Assembly: GCF_963082655.1 (NCBI RefSeq)
Contig: NC_081553.1
Location: forward strand, 192,578,873-192,642,872
Direction: 5' to 3'
Length of the DNA: 64,000 nt
Source: Stomoxys calcitrans
Taxonomy: Eukaryota > Arthropoda > Insecta > Diptera > Muscidae
The first letter of the stretch is position 1, and every line of letters begins with the position of its first letter. Positions 10,999-22,417 of this stretch are shown one piece after another. Position numbers and translations under genes: made by a program. The notes beneath the pieces were generated by a model. That model did no database searches. It was not told the DNA's origin and saw nothing but the letters and a program-made list of their open reading frames with translations.

Positions 10999-11031
10999 CC
11001 ATTCTGCCACCAGGTACCGACATACCACCAT
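10999..11031 (-). CDS. lap: Probable lap cassette exon (11 residues)
   Basis: A 33-nt segment encodes DGGMSVPGGRMG when placed between exons 3 and 4. It begins after an acaag acceptor and ends at a good GTGAGT donor. Both boundaries are phase 1, the same as the exon 3-exon 4 junction, so inclusion or skipping preserves the frame. Glycine-rich optional insertions at this point in the ANTH domain would make two protein isoforms. The acceptor has a poor pyrimidine tract, so this is a prediction. Confidence 0.6.
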
Positions 11032-11100
11032 CTTGTTTTAAAGCATATTTTACATTGGTTTTGAGTTTTGGTTTACAGAGGGGGAGCATGAGTATAGCAG

Positions 11101-11155
11101 TGGTAGTAGTAGTAGTAGTATTGGTAGTATAAGTAGTAGTAGTATTGGTAGTATA
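11101..11155 (+). repeat. (GTA)n microsatellite
   Basis: Imperfect GTA repeats (tggtagtagtagtagtagta, then a second block after ttggtagtataa). The minus-strand frame through it gives a run of Tyr-Thr-Thr that is not part of lap. Confidence 0.85.
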
Positions 11156-11159
11156 AGCA

Positions 11160-12040
11160 AAAAACACACGGAAATACAAAAACATTTCAATATTTGAATA
11201 TGCATGAATTTTCACAAACAGGTATGAAAATAGTATAAAAATTATTTCCAATTGATATTATGAAAACGATTTGTATATAAATTTTGAAAAACAAAATTTT
11301 TGTATGAGAAAAATATGAACAATATTGAAAGCGAATTTCAAAGATTGTTTTAGGCGATAATGGAATTTATTTTGAATTATTTGTTTTAGCACGTATGTAT
11401 GTTTTGTGTATTGTAAAAATAAAGAACAGGCGGTAGGGTAGTTAAAGAAAAGTTGCGGGGAAAAAATGGAAAGAAAAAGAAAGAAAAAGAGAAAAAATCA
11501 TAAAAAGCATCAAATTGTTACCACAACATAAAAAAATGTATATTATCATATATATAAATTAATATAGAAAATGGAAAATTAAAATGAAATCTTATTAATG
11601 AAAACACATGTAATACAACTGAAATGCAAAAATGGATTGACAGATTTTATTTCAAATATAAAAAAATTCTAAGAATTTTATTATATCTTTTATAATAATA
11701 ATAATTTTTTTTAAATTATGTTGTTAATCTCTTTTGCATTTCAGCTGGCAACATGTGTTTCTAAATTAAATGTTAAGAAAAACATTTGTTTAAATGATTA
11801 TAATGTTGTTGTTAACTTGGTATGACATGAATATTTTCCAATTGTCCAAACAGGTTTTGAGGATATTAATCACATTCATAGATGAGTAAGTTCTTTTGGA
11901 ATATTAATCTTTACTTAAAGTTGTATGAATGTATTAGTGTTGGTTTAGCTTGTAAAGACAGAGAGAGAGAGAGAGCGAGAGAGACTCTTTCTCCCAGCAT
12001 TGTTTAGTATTTTTTTGTCTTTTTTTCACGTTGCATTTTC
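11160..12040. other. lap intron sequence with a GA tract
   Basis: AT-rich, no gene or element recognised. It holds a GA-rich tract at 11959-11984, and a second short GA tract lies at 12232-12242 just upstream of exon 3. Such tracts can bind GAGA factor, but nothing else here shows function. Confidence 0.55.
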
Positions 12041-12046
12041 ATTTAC

Positions 12047-12122
12047 CTTGCACACCGCCCTTGTCCAGGAAATTGCTGAGGTTAAATGTTGAATTCGATG
12101 AAGCCAAATACTGCATAAAACG
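12047..12122 (-). CDS. lap: lap coding exon 3
   Basis: 76-nt exon encoding RFMQYLASSNSTFNLSNFLD and KGGVQG. It starts in phase 0 after ttgttttcag, completing the family signature [19 protein letters not shown] with exon 2. It ends in phase 1 before GTAAAT. Confidence 0.95.
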
Positions 12123-12579
12123 CTGAAAACAACAACAACAAAGAATAAAAGATACAATTAAAATTGATTGCAAACCCCTTAAGATATTGCCATAGCTGTT
12201 GATAAATGATTGGCAAAGGTCGCTGACTTTGAGAGAGAGAGAAGGAGCGACTGAGCAAACATTCGTCATTGAGAGGTTAGTCGTCGTATTAATGACATTG
12301 TCTTTATTGTTGACATTGTAATAAAATGTGTGAGTACAGTGGTTATACAGTTATAATTAGAGTATGAACTTTTATGACCTGAATGTTGCCATCAATTATT
12401 AGGGGTATGCGGTAGTATTTTGCATGCAGTCATGCAGAATCAAAGTTCTGATGTCATTATATGTTTACAAAAATAAATTTTAATACAAAATACCATTTCA
12501 TTTGGAAAATAATGAATGTTCAATTTTGCATAAAAATCCAGACTCTAATTATAAAATATAGAAAGAATTGAACAATAAA

Positions 12580-12665
12580 AAATTCGGCAGAGCCCGGCCT
12601 GGATTCGAACCTGGGAGCAACAGCCTATAGCCGTTGCCCTTGTCTTAGCGTTCGAAGCCATCAAT
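12580..12665 (-). mobile_element. tRNA-like fragment
   Basis: The minus strand carries a perfect Pol III B-box form (ggttcgaatcc) with a short self-complementary surrounding (gttgctcccaggttcgaatcc aggccgggc). No convincing A box or full cloverleaf is present, so it is more likely a SINE head or tRNA relic than a working tRNA gene. Confidence 0.35.
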
Positions 12666-13117
12666 ACAACTTTCAACAGATGCACAATGCACAATGTTGC
12701 TATCTTTGGCTTTTATTTTCCATTTGCATCTCCGATCATTGAGCTCATCTCGAAAGAGAAACAAACAAATATTGAAGAATTTTTATTAATCTTAAGAAGA
12801 AGAAGAATGATCTGACATATGGTGGGGTTCTACAACTGGGTCGCTAAAAAGGGTTATTGAGTAATTTTTGCATGTCTAAAACTAAGGGATGATAAGACAA
12901 AGTGCTTCAATTGGAAGATGAAACGAATCCATGAATTTATTTGTTCACAAAGCCCCGAGGTGTGCCCCCCTTTATGCTAACGAATAGCTACAACTTTTGC
13001 ATGACAAAATTTTCACCTATCCTATTGGCACAGACGGGTTATTGACAATCCTAAAAAACTACTTTGAGAAATCGGTTAAATATAACACCCATGCAAAAAG
13101 AACAGGCAACAAGTAAA

Positions 13118-13995
13118 AGTGAGTTCAGTTTACCGGGATCGAATCTTATATACTCCTCTACCATTTATCGCATTCGTCAAGTTCTTTGTATGGTTTTTCC
13201 TTATGGAGAGAAACTTTACAAGTAAAAGCGCACCAAGTTCGACCGGGCCGAATCTTGGGATTCTGTTAAAAGTTTACACAAACGGTTTGGAGCGTACCAC
13301 GTACAAAATTCAGCTAAATCGGATAATATTTGCAACATCCAGAGAATCAAGATGTCAAATCGGCAGATCGGTTTATATGGGAGCTATATCAGATTATAGA
13401 CCTATTTGGACCATATTTGTCACGATTGTTGGAAGTCATGACAAAACACTACATGCAAAATTTCATCTCAATCGGATAACAATTGAGACTTCTAGGGGCT
13501 CAACATGTCAAATCAGGAAATCGGTTTATATGAACTCTATATCAGGTTATATATCGATTTGGACCATACTTGTCACGATTGTTGGAAGTCATAACAGAAC
13601 ACTACGTGCAAAATTTTACCTCAATCGGATAACAAGTGCAGCATCCAGAGGCTAAAGATGTCAAATCGACAGAACACTACGTGCAAAATTTCATCTCAGT
13701 CGGATAACAATTGCGGCTTCTAGGGGCTCAAAATGTCAAATCGGTAGATCGTTTTGTAAGAGATCTATATCAGATTATAGAACGATTTGGACTATAATAA
13801 TCGAAAATGTTGGAAATTGTAACGGAATACTATGTGCAAAAATTCAGACCAATCGGCTAATAATTGCAACTTCTAGAGGCTCATGATGTCAAATCGGGAG
13901 ATCGGAGGCTATATTCGGTTATAGACCGATTTGAACCATATTTGGCACGATTGTTGATAACCTTTACGGAACCCTGCCTGCAAAATTTCATACAA
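13118..13995. repeat. 153-bp repeat, subfamily 1, with element end
   Basis: Starts with sequence resembling the end of the element at 29810-29880 (gaatcttatatactcc, then cgcattcgtcaagttc-ttgta) and the aagttcgaccgggccgaatc block at 13230. About four repeat units follow (tcaaatcggcagatcggttt, tatgggagctatatcag, gttggaagtcat). The 178-residue open frame here is a repeat artefact. Confidence 0.85.
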
Positions 13996-14029
13996 AATTC
14001 CAGCTTCTAGTGGCTCAAGTCGAAGAACC

Positions 14030-14660
14030 TCTTTCAACATTCCAGCCAGTATCTCACGTATAAATGATTCAATGTTGACTAGACATGACCTTTAACATAG
14101 CCCCACAAAAAATAGTCTGAAAGCGTTAAATCGCACGATCTAGGCGGTCACTTAACCAGTCCCGTTAAATAAAATGTTCAATGAACTCGCCTCTCAATAA
14201 GTCCATTGTTATGCCTGCTGTGTGGCACGTGGCACCGTCTCGTTGAAACCACAAGTCATGCAAGTCAAGCTCTTACATTTTGGGCAAAAAAAGTTGGATA
14301 TCATCTCACGGTAGCGCTCACCATTTAAAGTTACCATATGCCATTTACGTTACGATTCGCATCATCTTTGAAGAAGTACGGTCCAATGATGCCACCAGCC
14401 CATAAACCGCTCCAAACTGTGACTTTATCTGGATGCATTGGTAGCTCTTGTAATGCTTCTGCCTAATCTTCATTCCAAAATCGACAATTCTGCTTATTAA
14501 CATACCCATTGAGCCAAATATAAGATTCGTCGTTGAAGAAGAAGAAGCGCGCGATGAACTTTCTTAACAAAACACGCATTTTGTAAAAAAATTCAATATT
14601 TTGCAAGCGTTGTTCGTTTCTAAGACGATTCATGGTTAAATTATAGACCAAGCTAAAGTT
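14030..14660 (-). pseudogene. Tc1/mariner-superfamily transposase, degenerate
   Basis: Minus-strand remnants in order: MNRLRNEQRLQNIEFFYKMR, then DESYIWLNGYVNKQNCRFWN, then (other frames) ELPMHPDKVTVWSGLWAGGI with GPYFFKDD, and near 14120 a block like DLTLSDYFLWGYVK. The order and motifs match mariner-type transposases (the last block carries the final acidic position of the catalytic triad). Several stops and an internal deletion after the N-terminus make it dead. It is related to the transposase fragment in the foldback element at 22418-23014. Confidence 0.85.
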
Positions 14661-14769
14661 GTTTGACAGTGAAACAAAACCCGAAACGTGCGTGAGCTGT
14701 TTAAACCAGTGTTGGCAAAATGATAATAGCTAAAAAATCGCCTTTTATATGAAAATCAATTTGTGTTCA

Positions 14770-15545
14770 GTTTGTTTGTTTATTCCGTTTAGACTCAAAA
14801 ACGGCTAAACCGATTATCTTGAAATTTTCACAGATTGTGTAGGTTGGTCTGGTAAGAAACATAGGCTATATAATTTTTTGATATCGGAAGGGGGGCGGAC
14901 CCTCCCCTTTACCCCAACAGTACTACTCAAAAATAATAGTGAATCGACCGGGACAATATGGGACTCAAATAAAAGATATTCAAGAGTAGAGTGCGAATTT
15001 CATATTAAAAATTGGGTCCAATTAACTGGGGGCCGCCCCAGCCGCAAAACCCCCTAAAATAAGTTTATTGGACGATCATGACGATATGGGACTCAAATGA
15101 AAGGTATACGGGAGTAGATTACAAATATGGTAAGGAAGCAGGAATAGGCTTTATGATTTGTTGATATTTGGAAGAGGGCGGACCCTCCCCCGTTCGGTTC
15201 AGCCGTCAAAAACCTTGAAATTTTCGCAGATTGTGTATATTGGTCTGGAAGGAAACATAGACCATCTAACTTTTTAATATCGGAAGGGGGCGGACCATCC
15301 CCGTTACCTCAAAAGTACTACCCAAAATCAAAAGTGGGACTATAAAGACAATATGGGTATCAAATGAAAGGTATTGCAGAATAAAATACGAAAATGGTAA
15401 AAAAAATTTGGTCCAAGTACCCAGAAATTCGCCCTAAACCAAAACTTCTTAAAGCAGGCGAATTGAACGCCCATATCAAAATGGGGCTTAAATGAAAGGT
15501 ATTGGGGAGTAGATTACGAATCTGGCAATCAATGAAATTTTGCAC
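14770..15545 (-). repeat. ~130-bp repeat family, reverse orientation
   Basis: Reverse complement of the family at 7440-9230: it begins with the tail (gtttagactcaaaaacggct, gattatcttgaaattttcac), followed by the ggggcggaccctccccttac block (twice more near 15180 and 15290) and units with aatatgggactcaaatgaaa. It includes a duplicated tail segment (14810-14920 and 15200-15310). Confidence 0.8.
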
Positions 15546-16010
15546 AGGTAGGGAAAAAATTAACGAAAATCCCAGACAAACGACTCAATTCATGTTTTTT
15601 AGCATAAAAATGGTTAATCGATTAAACGGTATAAATTATTCGATTATTTAAAGTCTCAAATAATCGATATTCGATCAAATAACGATTCATCGGTTGTACA
15701 CCCTCGTACTGAGCGCATAACGCCAAGCCAGAAGGAGGTCTATATAAAAGTAAACTTGGCTAACGAATAGTAAGGCATCAAGCGTCGAAAGGATAGCATC
15801 GAAGGCAACATACCGATTAGGCGGATACATCAGTTGGTTTATCGCAGTTTAAGGATGTCCGCCTATGACGCAAACATCTAGATCCGTGTCTTGTGGGCGA
15901 ACATCAGAAAAATGTCAACCCTCATAAAATTTTCCCCGAACTTATGCTGTTTAACCACAGTTTCGACTAAATGTCAAACAGTTATTGAAATTTCCTTGCA
16001 ATCGCCATAA
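15546..16010. other. Intron sequence with a SINE scrap
   Basis: Contains several tcgat-rich AT motifs (15625-15695) and a short piece (15855-15875, gatgtccgcctatgacgc) identical to the tRNA-like head of the SINE family. Otherwise nothing is recognised. Confidence 0.5.
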
Positions 16011-16016
16011 ACTTAC

Positions 16017-16159
16017 CTCATTTCCATATGCCATCAAATGATGTGTGGTTATTAACGCCTTATAGACCACCACCCAATGGGTGTTCTGTGAACGTTCAAT
16101 AAGTAAATTGGCCAGATGTGGTATTGATACGTTGGGTTCATTTGTACAATGTACTAAAT
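16017..16159 (-). CDS. lap: lap coding exon 2
   Basis: 143-nt exon encoding [20 protein letters not shown] followed by [20 protein letters not shown] and LMAYGNE. This is the core of the ANTH domain. It starts after tttccag and completes the tyrosine codon begun in exon 1 (KKHLD-Y-LVHCT). It ends in phase 0 before GTAAGT. Confidence 0.97.
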
Positions 16160-16204
16160 CTGGAAAGAAAACGCAAAAAGAAGACATTAAAAAAAATTGC
16201 GAAA

Positions 16205-17085
16205 GAAAAGTAGTAAAAGCCTACTTAGTTTGGACGGGCCAAATCTTGGGAACCCACCACCATAGATTCTGCTAAAAATTTATACAAAACAAGTGTAGAT
16301 GAAGGGCATAATTTATGGTTTTTTTACCGTACTTGGCATAGTTGTTGGAAGTCGTAACAGAACGAGTGGGCAAAATTTAAATTTGACAAAAATTGCGGCG
16401 TTCAGGGGCTAAAGATGTCAAATCGCGTGATCAGTTTATATGGGAGCTATATCAGGTTATAGACCGATTTAGACCGTACTTGGTTCAGTTGTTGGAAGTA
16501 GTAACAAAACACTACATGCTAAACTTCTGCCGAATCGGACAAAAATTGCGGCTTCCAGTGGCTCAAGAAGTCAAATCGGAAGATCGGTTTATATGTCAGC
16601 TATGTCAGGTTATGCACTGATTTGGAGCGTACTTGGCACAGTTGTTGGAAGTCATAACAAAACACTACATGCAAAATTTCAGCCAAATCGTATAAAAATT
16701 GCGGCTTCCGGGGGCTGAAGAAGTGAAATCAGAATATCGGTTTATATAGGAGCTATATCAGGTTATAGACCGATTCGAATCGTACTTAACGAAATTATTG
16801 GAAGTTATAACAGAACACTATGTGCAAAATTTCAGCCAAATCAAATAAGAATTACGCCCTCTAGAACCTCACGAAGTCTTATCGGGAGATCGGTTTATAT
16901 GGCAGCTATATCAGGTTATGGACTGATTTAGACCATACTTAGCACAGTTGTTGGAAGTCATACCAAAATGACATGTGTAAAATTTCAACCAAATTGGATA
17001 ACAATTGCGCCCCCTTTAGGCTCAAGAAGTCCAATCGGGAGATCGTTTATATGGCTGCTATATCAGGTTATGGACTGATTTATGA
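16205..17085. repeat. 153-bp repeat, subfamily 1, array
   Basis: The left edge (16205-16300) has the element-end phrase gggccaaatcttgggaaccc followed by accaccatagattctgc, as at 2240. Five to six units follow with gatcggtttatatgggagc, and gttggaagtcataac. The right end abuts a LINE fragment at 17085. Confidence 0.88.
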
Positions 17086-18290
17086 GACCAGTACCCTTGA
17101 AGCACTGGTATGGTGGAATGGCGTAGAGAAGAGGACGCGTGCGAGGGAGTTCGAGAAGTTCGGGTTCACAGGGGCACTGAGATCCGCACCGCAGGCAGGC
17201 CTGGAGGCGATGCTGAAAATGCAGCCCATTGAGGCCTATATTCGGAACTGCGTCGCCAAGATCGCCCTTAGGCTGAGGGAGCTCGGCATTCTTAAGGAGG
17301 ATGGTTGCGGCCACCCTTTGATTATGGATGCGAAGGGTAGACCAAGGAGGATCTCCGACTACCTGGCACCAGTGCCGACTGGAGTGAGGGCATTCGCTAT
17401 TCGATTAGGATTAGACCTCGATCTTCACCGATGGCTCCAAGATGGAGTCAGGGACTGGATTGAGGGTCTACTCTGACTTACTCAAAATCAGTATGTCTCT
17501 AAGACTGCCGGACGAGTGTACTATCTTTCAGGCATAGGTCTGTGGCAATCCAGTGGCTGTAAGAGAAATTCGGATAAGGGATTTACTGCCCTCGAAACTG
17601 AGAATTTATGTTGACAGTATGGCGGCGCTCCATACCTTAGGGTTGAGGATGAAGAGGTCAAGATGCGTGGCGGATTGTTTGGAGTCCCTGGATAGGCTCC
17701 GGGCCCACGATGGGACGCATGAAGGGATTCCAAGGGAATGAGAGGGCGGACGAGTGCGCCAGGGGGGTTCGTCTGCGCCAAGCGGATCGGCGCATTGGTC
17801 GAGCCAATGAACACAGTGGAGGCTAAGTCGGCGTCGGTGTCGAGGTGGGACTGGGTGGATGGTTGCCGGACTGTAAAGGCGCTATGGTCGATCATCGACC
17901 AGAGGAAGACGAGAGTTGCTGGCGTTCGATAACAGGTCAATGAGCGCCTTGACAGGGGTCATAACCGGACACTGTGCCAAAGGCCGCATGGCGGCTCGCA
18001 TGGGAATACCGCACAATGATTTCTATAGGAGTTGCCCCGATGAGGATGAAGACGAGACTAGTGAGCATTTGCTGTGTTCATGTCCGGGTCTGCAGGGAGG
18101 TAGGCTCCCCTTTCCGGGGAGCCGTTTCTTCTATGATCTGGGTGAACTTGCGAACGTACTTCTGGTGGGTCTCCTGAGATTTGTTGAAGGAACTGGATGA
18201 TTCCGACGGGGGATGCCATAAGCTCCGGCGTAGGTACATCCATGCTTGCGTGGGAATGGGCGTTTCTTCACCTCCCGCTCGGATTCTTCA
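17085..18290 (+). pseudogene. RNase-H-bearing LINE, 3' part (I-like)
   Basis: Plus-strand remnant of the C-terminal half of a non-LTR retroelement polyprotein. TSTLEALVWWNGVEKRTRAR and RNCVAKIALRLRELG resemble the post-RT connection segment. A degraded RNase H region follows (FQGNERADECAR near 17725 is the N-x-A-D block). The tail has CPDEDEDETSEHLLCSCPGL (18030-18095), the Cys/His-containing C-terminal motif typical of this group. The higher GC content contrasts with flanking DNA. Frame changes and stops show it is dead. Confidence 0.82.
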
Positions 18291-18324
18291 CTCCTTCTGT
18301 CTTTTTTTTATTCGTATATAAATA

Positions 18325-18628
18325 GGAGGCCACCGTAGCGCAAAGGTTAGCATGTCCGCCTATGACGCTGAACGCCTGGGTTCGACTCCTGGCGAGACCA
18401 TTAGAAAAAATATTCAGCGGTTGTTTTCCCCCCTAATGCTGACAACATTTGTGAGGTACTATGCCATATAAAACTTCTCTCCAAAGAGATGTCGCACTGC
18501 GGCACGCCGTTCGGACTCGACTACAAAAAACGGGCCCCTTATCATTTAACTTAAACTTGAATCGGACTGCACTCATTGATGTGTGAAAAGTTTACCCCTG
18601 TTCCTGGAATGTTCATCGGCAAAATTGT
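18325..18628 (+). mobile_element. tRNA-derived SINE, copy 2 (best copy)
   Basis: The head contains a good Pol III A box (TAGCGCAAAGG, 18336-18346) and B box (GGTTCGACTCC, 18379-18389), correctly spaced. A tRNA-unrelated body follows: gctgacaacatttgtgaggt, tgccatataaaacttctctc, catttaacttaaacttgaat, and cactcattgatgtgtgaaaa, ending near ggaatgttcatcggcaaaat. Other copies are at 5605-5887, 22033-22279 and 39922-40199. No protein is encoded; mobilisation would depend on a LINE. Confidence 0.93.
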
Positions 18629-18629
18629 A

Positions 18630-20330
18630 ATATAACCTCTAGTCTGAGGTCTCACATCTTCTTTCTCTTCCCTTTCTTTCTACGGTACCACAATGGACCA
18701 GACTGGCCTCCGAGTGAACTCGAACCTTTGGTGGGTAACCCACCCAAAACTAACCTTAACGTTGCAAACCCTACATACTACCTTTTGGTTTATGAAATGC
18801 CACCAACGCATTTAGTCCCAAAATTGGCCCACTGTATCTTCAAATCTCTAACTTATTGTGTCAATCATACGAAACATTCGAAGTTCACTTTAGCCCGCAT
18901 TCACTTAATCTCAGCCTCAAGTCTGCATATTAATATGAGTGCGCAAAAAAATTGTTCTTATCAATTTCGACAAGTGAGTGAATGATGTGACAGAAGTGCC
19001 AGGCAACGAAAATGTCCTTGGATAAAATATTTTTTATGTTAATATATGTATGAACATATGTGCTGATATAGCTTCCATAAGTGCGTTTCAGAAAAATGCG
19101 ATACGTATTCAGTACACATACGAGCATAGAGTAACGGAAGTAGGTTAACACAAGTCCATGATTGACATTTATTTATACCACCACCACCAAAGCAAGACGA
19201 ATTATCCATACATATCGCAAGGGAGAGAGAGGCATTGCTCAAGATTCACTAATATAAGGCTGTGTTACTTGCAAAAACATAAAGTGTATAGGCTCCATGA
19301 ACATCATTACAATTGTCGAAGTTTGCCTATTGTGAATGTTAACAAATTTCAATATATACCTATTGTGAATGTTTACACGTGTCAATATGTTATAAAAATT
19401 GTTTTGAAAACAGAAACACTTATCATATTGTTATGGGTACTTTGTTAAAGCAAAAATAATTTTTTACTTATTTATACGCCTCTCAATAGGATATAATTTC
19501 AGAAAAAAGAGGGTTTGTTATCTCTTTGCAGTTCTTTTTTTTATTTTTAAACACAAAGATTAGCTTTTATGTGCTTATATATTGCATTCAATGGTTAACG
19601 ATATGTTTATCGAGTAGTACAAAATAAAAATTGTGTTTAAACAAATGGGCGTCTTGTGCCATGCAAAAACAGATTATAAATAGAAGATAAATAAAGGGTT
19701 TTAAATTGGTACCAAACAGACATTGCATATCCACCACACATTAACTGACTCATCCAACCGCTATATGCCACGGATAAGACCTTCTTAATTCTGAAAATAT
19801 CATTCACCCATTAAGTATGGTCATGATAATGTCTGTAAATGAAATAGCAATTGTCTAGCTTCATTTGTAAACAATTACCATATGGTAGCAAGAGTAACAC
19901 TTTTGTAATGGGTCTGTACGCGTACTTTTCCAGCAAAAATTTGCAGGGGAGTAAGAACAACCTTTACTATATTTTGCTATTTATTTGAATTAAGCAACTG
20001 CAATTAATAAAACAGCTATTCCATGCTTAAAATTTCGGCTAGGGGGAAAAAACTTCAGAAAAAAACTTCAAAATGGGGATCAATTACCAAACGCTCAAAA
20101 TATTGCAAATAAAGTACTCGAACGACTTCCAGTAACAATTTGCGCAAATTTTCACAAATAGTTGAGTACTCGTTTGACTTGAACTTGGCATGTCAACTGT
20201 TACCCACGCGATATGTTTGTGAAATTTCGCAAAAACCCCTAAGAGATTGTGTGGCCATATGCGTAAAAACGCACATTTTTGTAAGTGTGCAAATTCACAC
20301 CGTCAATTAACTAATTTTCTCTGAGATCAA
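18630..20330. other. lap intron 1 sequence, no gene seen
   Basis: AT-rich. It holds a short tandem pair near 19330-19380 (cctattgtgaatgtt twice) and a ~250-bp segment at 19631-19880 that recurs at 28870-29095 (listed separately). No protein-like frame is found. Confidence 0.5.
19631..19880 (+). repeat. Duplicated ~240-bp segment, copy 1
   Basis: Shares with 28870-29095 the blocks taaacaaatgggcgt, ataaataaaggg, acagacattg-atatccacc, ccaaccgctatatgcca, atggtcatgaVgatgtctgt and caattgt-tagcttcatttg. Both copies include a TATA-like AT stretch about 40 bp ahead of the acagacattg block. No coding frame is present. Confidence 0.8.
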
Positions 20331-20334
20331 AAAG

Positions 20335-22030
20335 AGGGTACGGATATTAATCCGCCCCGGGACACTATGGACATGCACGTAAGCCAGTAATAGGCTTGTT
20401 GTGTGCTTTAAAAACTAAAAAGGTAACCTCGAAAAAGAAAATTTTGAGATAGGATTTCCAAGCTACTTAATTGTTTTCTATACCACGCCCCTGAGTTGGT
20501 TCATGTCTGGTTCATTTTTGGTACTCCATAGGATTTTCGCCGTCCTACCGACTGTTTCGCTGCTACACGGTGTTGCATGCGCGTTTGTCGCTCACGTCCT
20601 TAAATCGGACTGCGTCGACCCGAACGGCTTCAGGTTATCCAAGTTTATTGACGGCAGTTCTCTGGCCTTCACTGCCAAATCGTCTGCCCTTTCATTCCTC
20701 CTTACTACGTTATGGCCATGCACCCAAACGATGCAGATGGCGTTAATTTCTTTCTTACATTCCAAGACTGTTCGTGACCTTACCATCCAGGTTGTATTGT
20801 CCTTATGGACATTTTACTGTTCCTGAAGAAGTTCCCACTCGACGTCCTCGCGTTTGTACCATACCACCTCACGCATTCAATGATCGCCCGGATCTCCGCT
20901 TGCAGGATCGTATTATGGTCAAGCAGTCTAAAACAGATTTCAGTCCCTGAGTTCTCAATGTAGACCACCAGGCCCACTCTGTCCTCTAGCTTTGATCCAT
21001 CTGTGTAACATGATCTTCCAGATGGCAATACTAGGGTTCCGTCAATTCAAGATTGTGCCGATGACAGCAATGCCTCGCACTTGACTTCAAGGTTCATCTC
21101 AGGTATCCGATCGGAAACCTCTTCCCTCCTTTCAAGGTTTCCTACCGTCGCCTCGATTATACCGCGATGGTATGAGCTGCACCCATCCTCAATCCATTCT
21201 CCCATCGCCTTAAGTCTCATAGTCGCAGTGGTTGACTCACACTTAATCTGTATGTCAATGGGTCGGATATCTGGAAGAGTCTCCAGTGCCCTAGTGGGCT
21301 TGGTTCTCATCGCTTCGCCTATGCCAAGACAACATGTTTTCTGAACCCGTTGTGTGGTCCTTATGTTGTATTCTTTTCCGTAGCTGTCCACCAAACTACT
21401 GAGGCATAAGCAAGTATTGGTCTAATCACGCTCCAGTGGAGCCAGTGGACTATCATCGGATTCAGGTCCCATTTCGAGCCTATGGGCCGTCTATATAGAG
21501 CCCAACATCTGTGAGCCGTTTCACTACGCTCCTGAATGAGAAACTTCCAATTAAGTTTCCTATCCAAGATAACTCTTAAGTATTTGACCTTGTCAGATAT
21601 CGAAATTGGTTTGTTGAGGAAACGTTGCGCTTCAAATTAGTCCACATTCGTCTTCCTCGTGAACAGGCTTATTTCTGTCTTCTCTGGGTTAACATTGAGA
21701 CCTCTGGGTCTAGCCCAGTCATATCCCATATGCAAGAACCTTTCGGCCCTTCTGCATAGCTGGTTCGGATCCTTAGAAGTATTATAACATCGTCTGCATA
21801 CCAAATCCCTCCTCAGTCGTAATAGGTCATTTATGGTGGTCACCCAAAGTAGTGGCGATAAAATGCTTACCTATGGCGTGCCCTGTGTCACCTTCTCCCT
21901 TATATTTATGTCATGGAACACACAATTTGTCCACCTGTTTCTTAGCATATGGTTTATCCAGTCTCTAAGGACCCGCTCTATCCGGTACTGGTCTCAGGAT
22001 TGGATCAATGTCTCGGTCCTTACATCGCAA
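20335..22030 (-). pseudogene. LOA/I-like LINE: RT end, RNase H and 3' end
   Basis: Minus-strand remnant reading from high to low coordinate. RT thumb-like pieces come first (LNVNPEKTEISLFTRKTNVD, WLHWSVIRPILAYASVVWWT). A connection segment follows (IRTTQRVQKTCCLGIGEAMR, then PTRALETLPDIRPIDI). RNase H is present in pieces (CYTDGSKLEDRVGLVVYIEN, ILQAEIRAI with the first D and E, then IVWVHGHNVVRRNERADDLA). Below 20500 is a probable 3' untranslated part with cggattaatatccg-like sequence also seen at 10558-10580. Stops and frameshifts throughout. The 5' continuation is displaced to 23030-24130 by later insertions. Confidence 0.85.
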
Positions 22031-22032
22031 TG

Positions 22033-22279
22033 CAAATTTGCCCATGAACATTCCATTAAGGAACTGGGGCAAACTTCTCACAAATCAATGAGTGGTGTGC
22101 GATTCAATTCTAAATTTAATGGTAAGGGAACTCCTTTTCATAGCCGATTCCGAACCGCGTGTCGCAGAGCGACACCTCTTTGGGGAGAAGTTTTTACATG
22201 CCATGTTCCTGCCAGGATTCGAGCTCAGTCGTTCAGCGTCATAGGCGGACATGCTATTCTCTCCGCTATGGTGGCATCC
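22033..22279 (-). mobile_element. tRNA-derived SINE, copy 3
   Basis: Reverse-oriented copy inserted in the LINE: tail end at 22035 (catgaacattccattaagga), body with agagcgacacctctttgggg, and tRNA-like head near 22220-22279 (tagcgtcataggcggacatg-type sequence). Confidence 0.85.
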
Positions 22280-22417
22280 TACGGTGATCCTCACATCGAT
22301 GCCAGTGCAAACCGCCAATGTGTGGCGTCGAAGTACTCTTCTATTTTATGCACAACCTCGTGCAGGACAGTCCACAATATGTTCCATGGTTTTGATTGGA
22401 AAGACGTAAGGCTTATA

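Noticed and set aside
12580..12665. Functional tRNA gene
   Set aside because: Only the B box is convincing; no A box or acceptor-stem pairing could be drawn.
13119..13655. 178-codon open frame
   Set aside because: Runs through element-end sequence and repeat units; no protein-like motif.
18325..18400. Functional tRNA gene at the SINE head
   Set aside because: The same head is joined to the same body in other copies, so it is a SINE.
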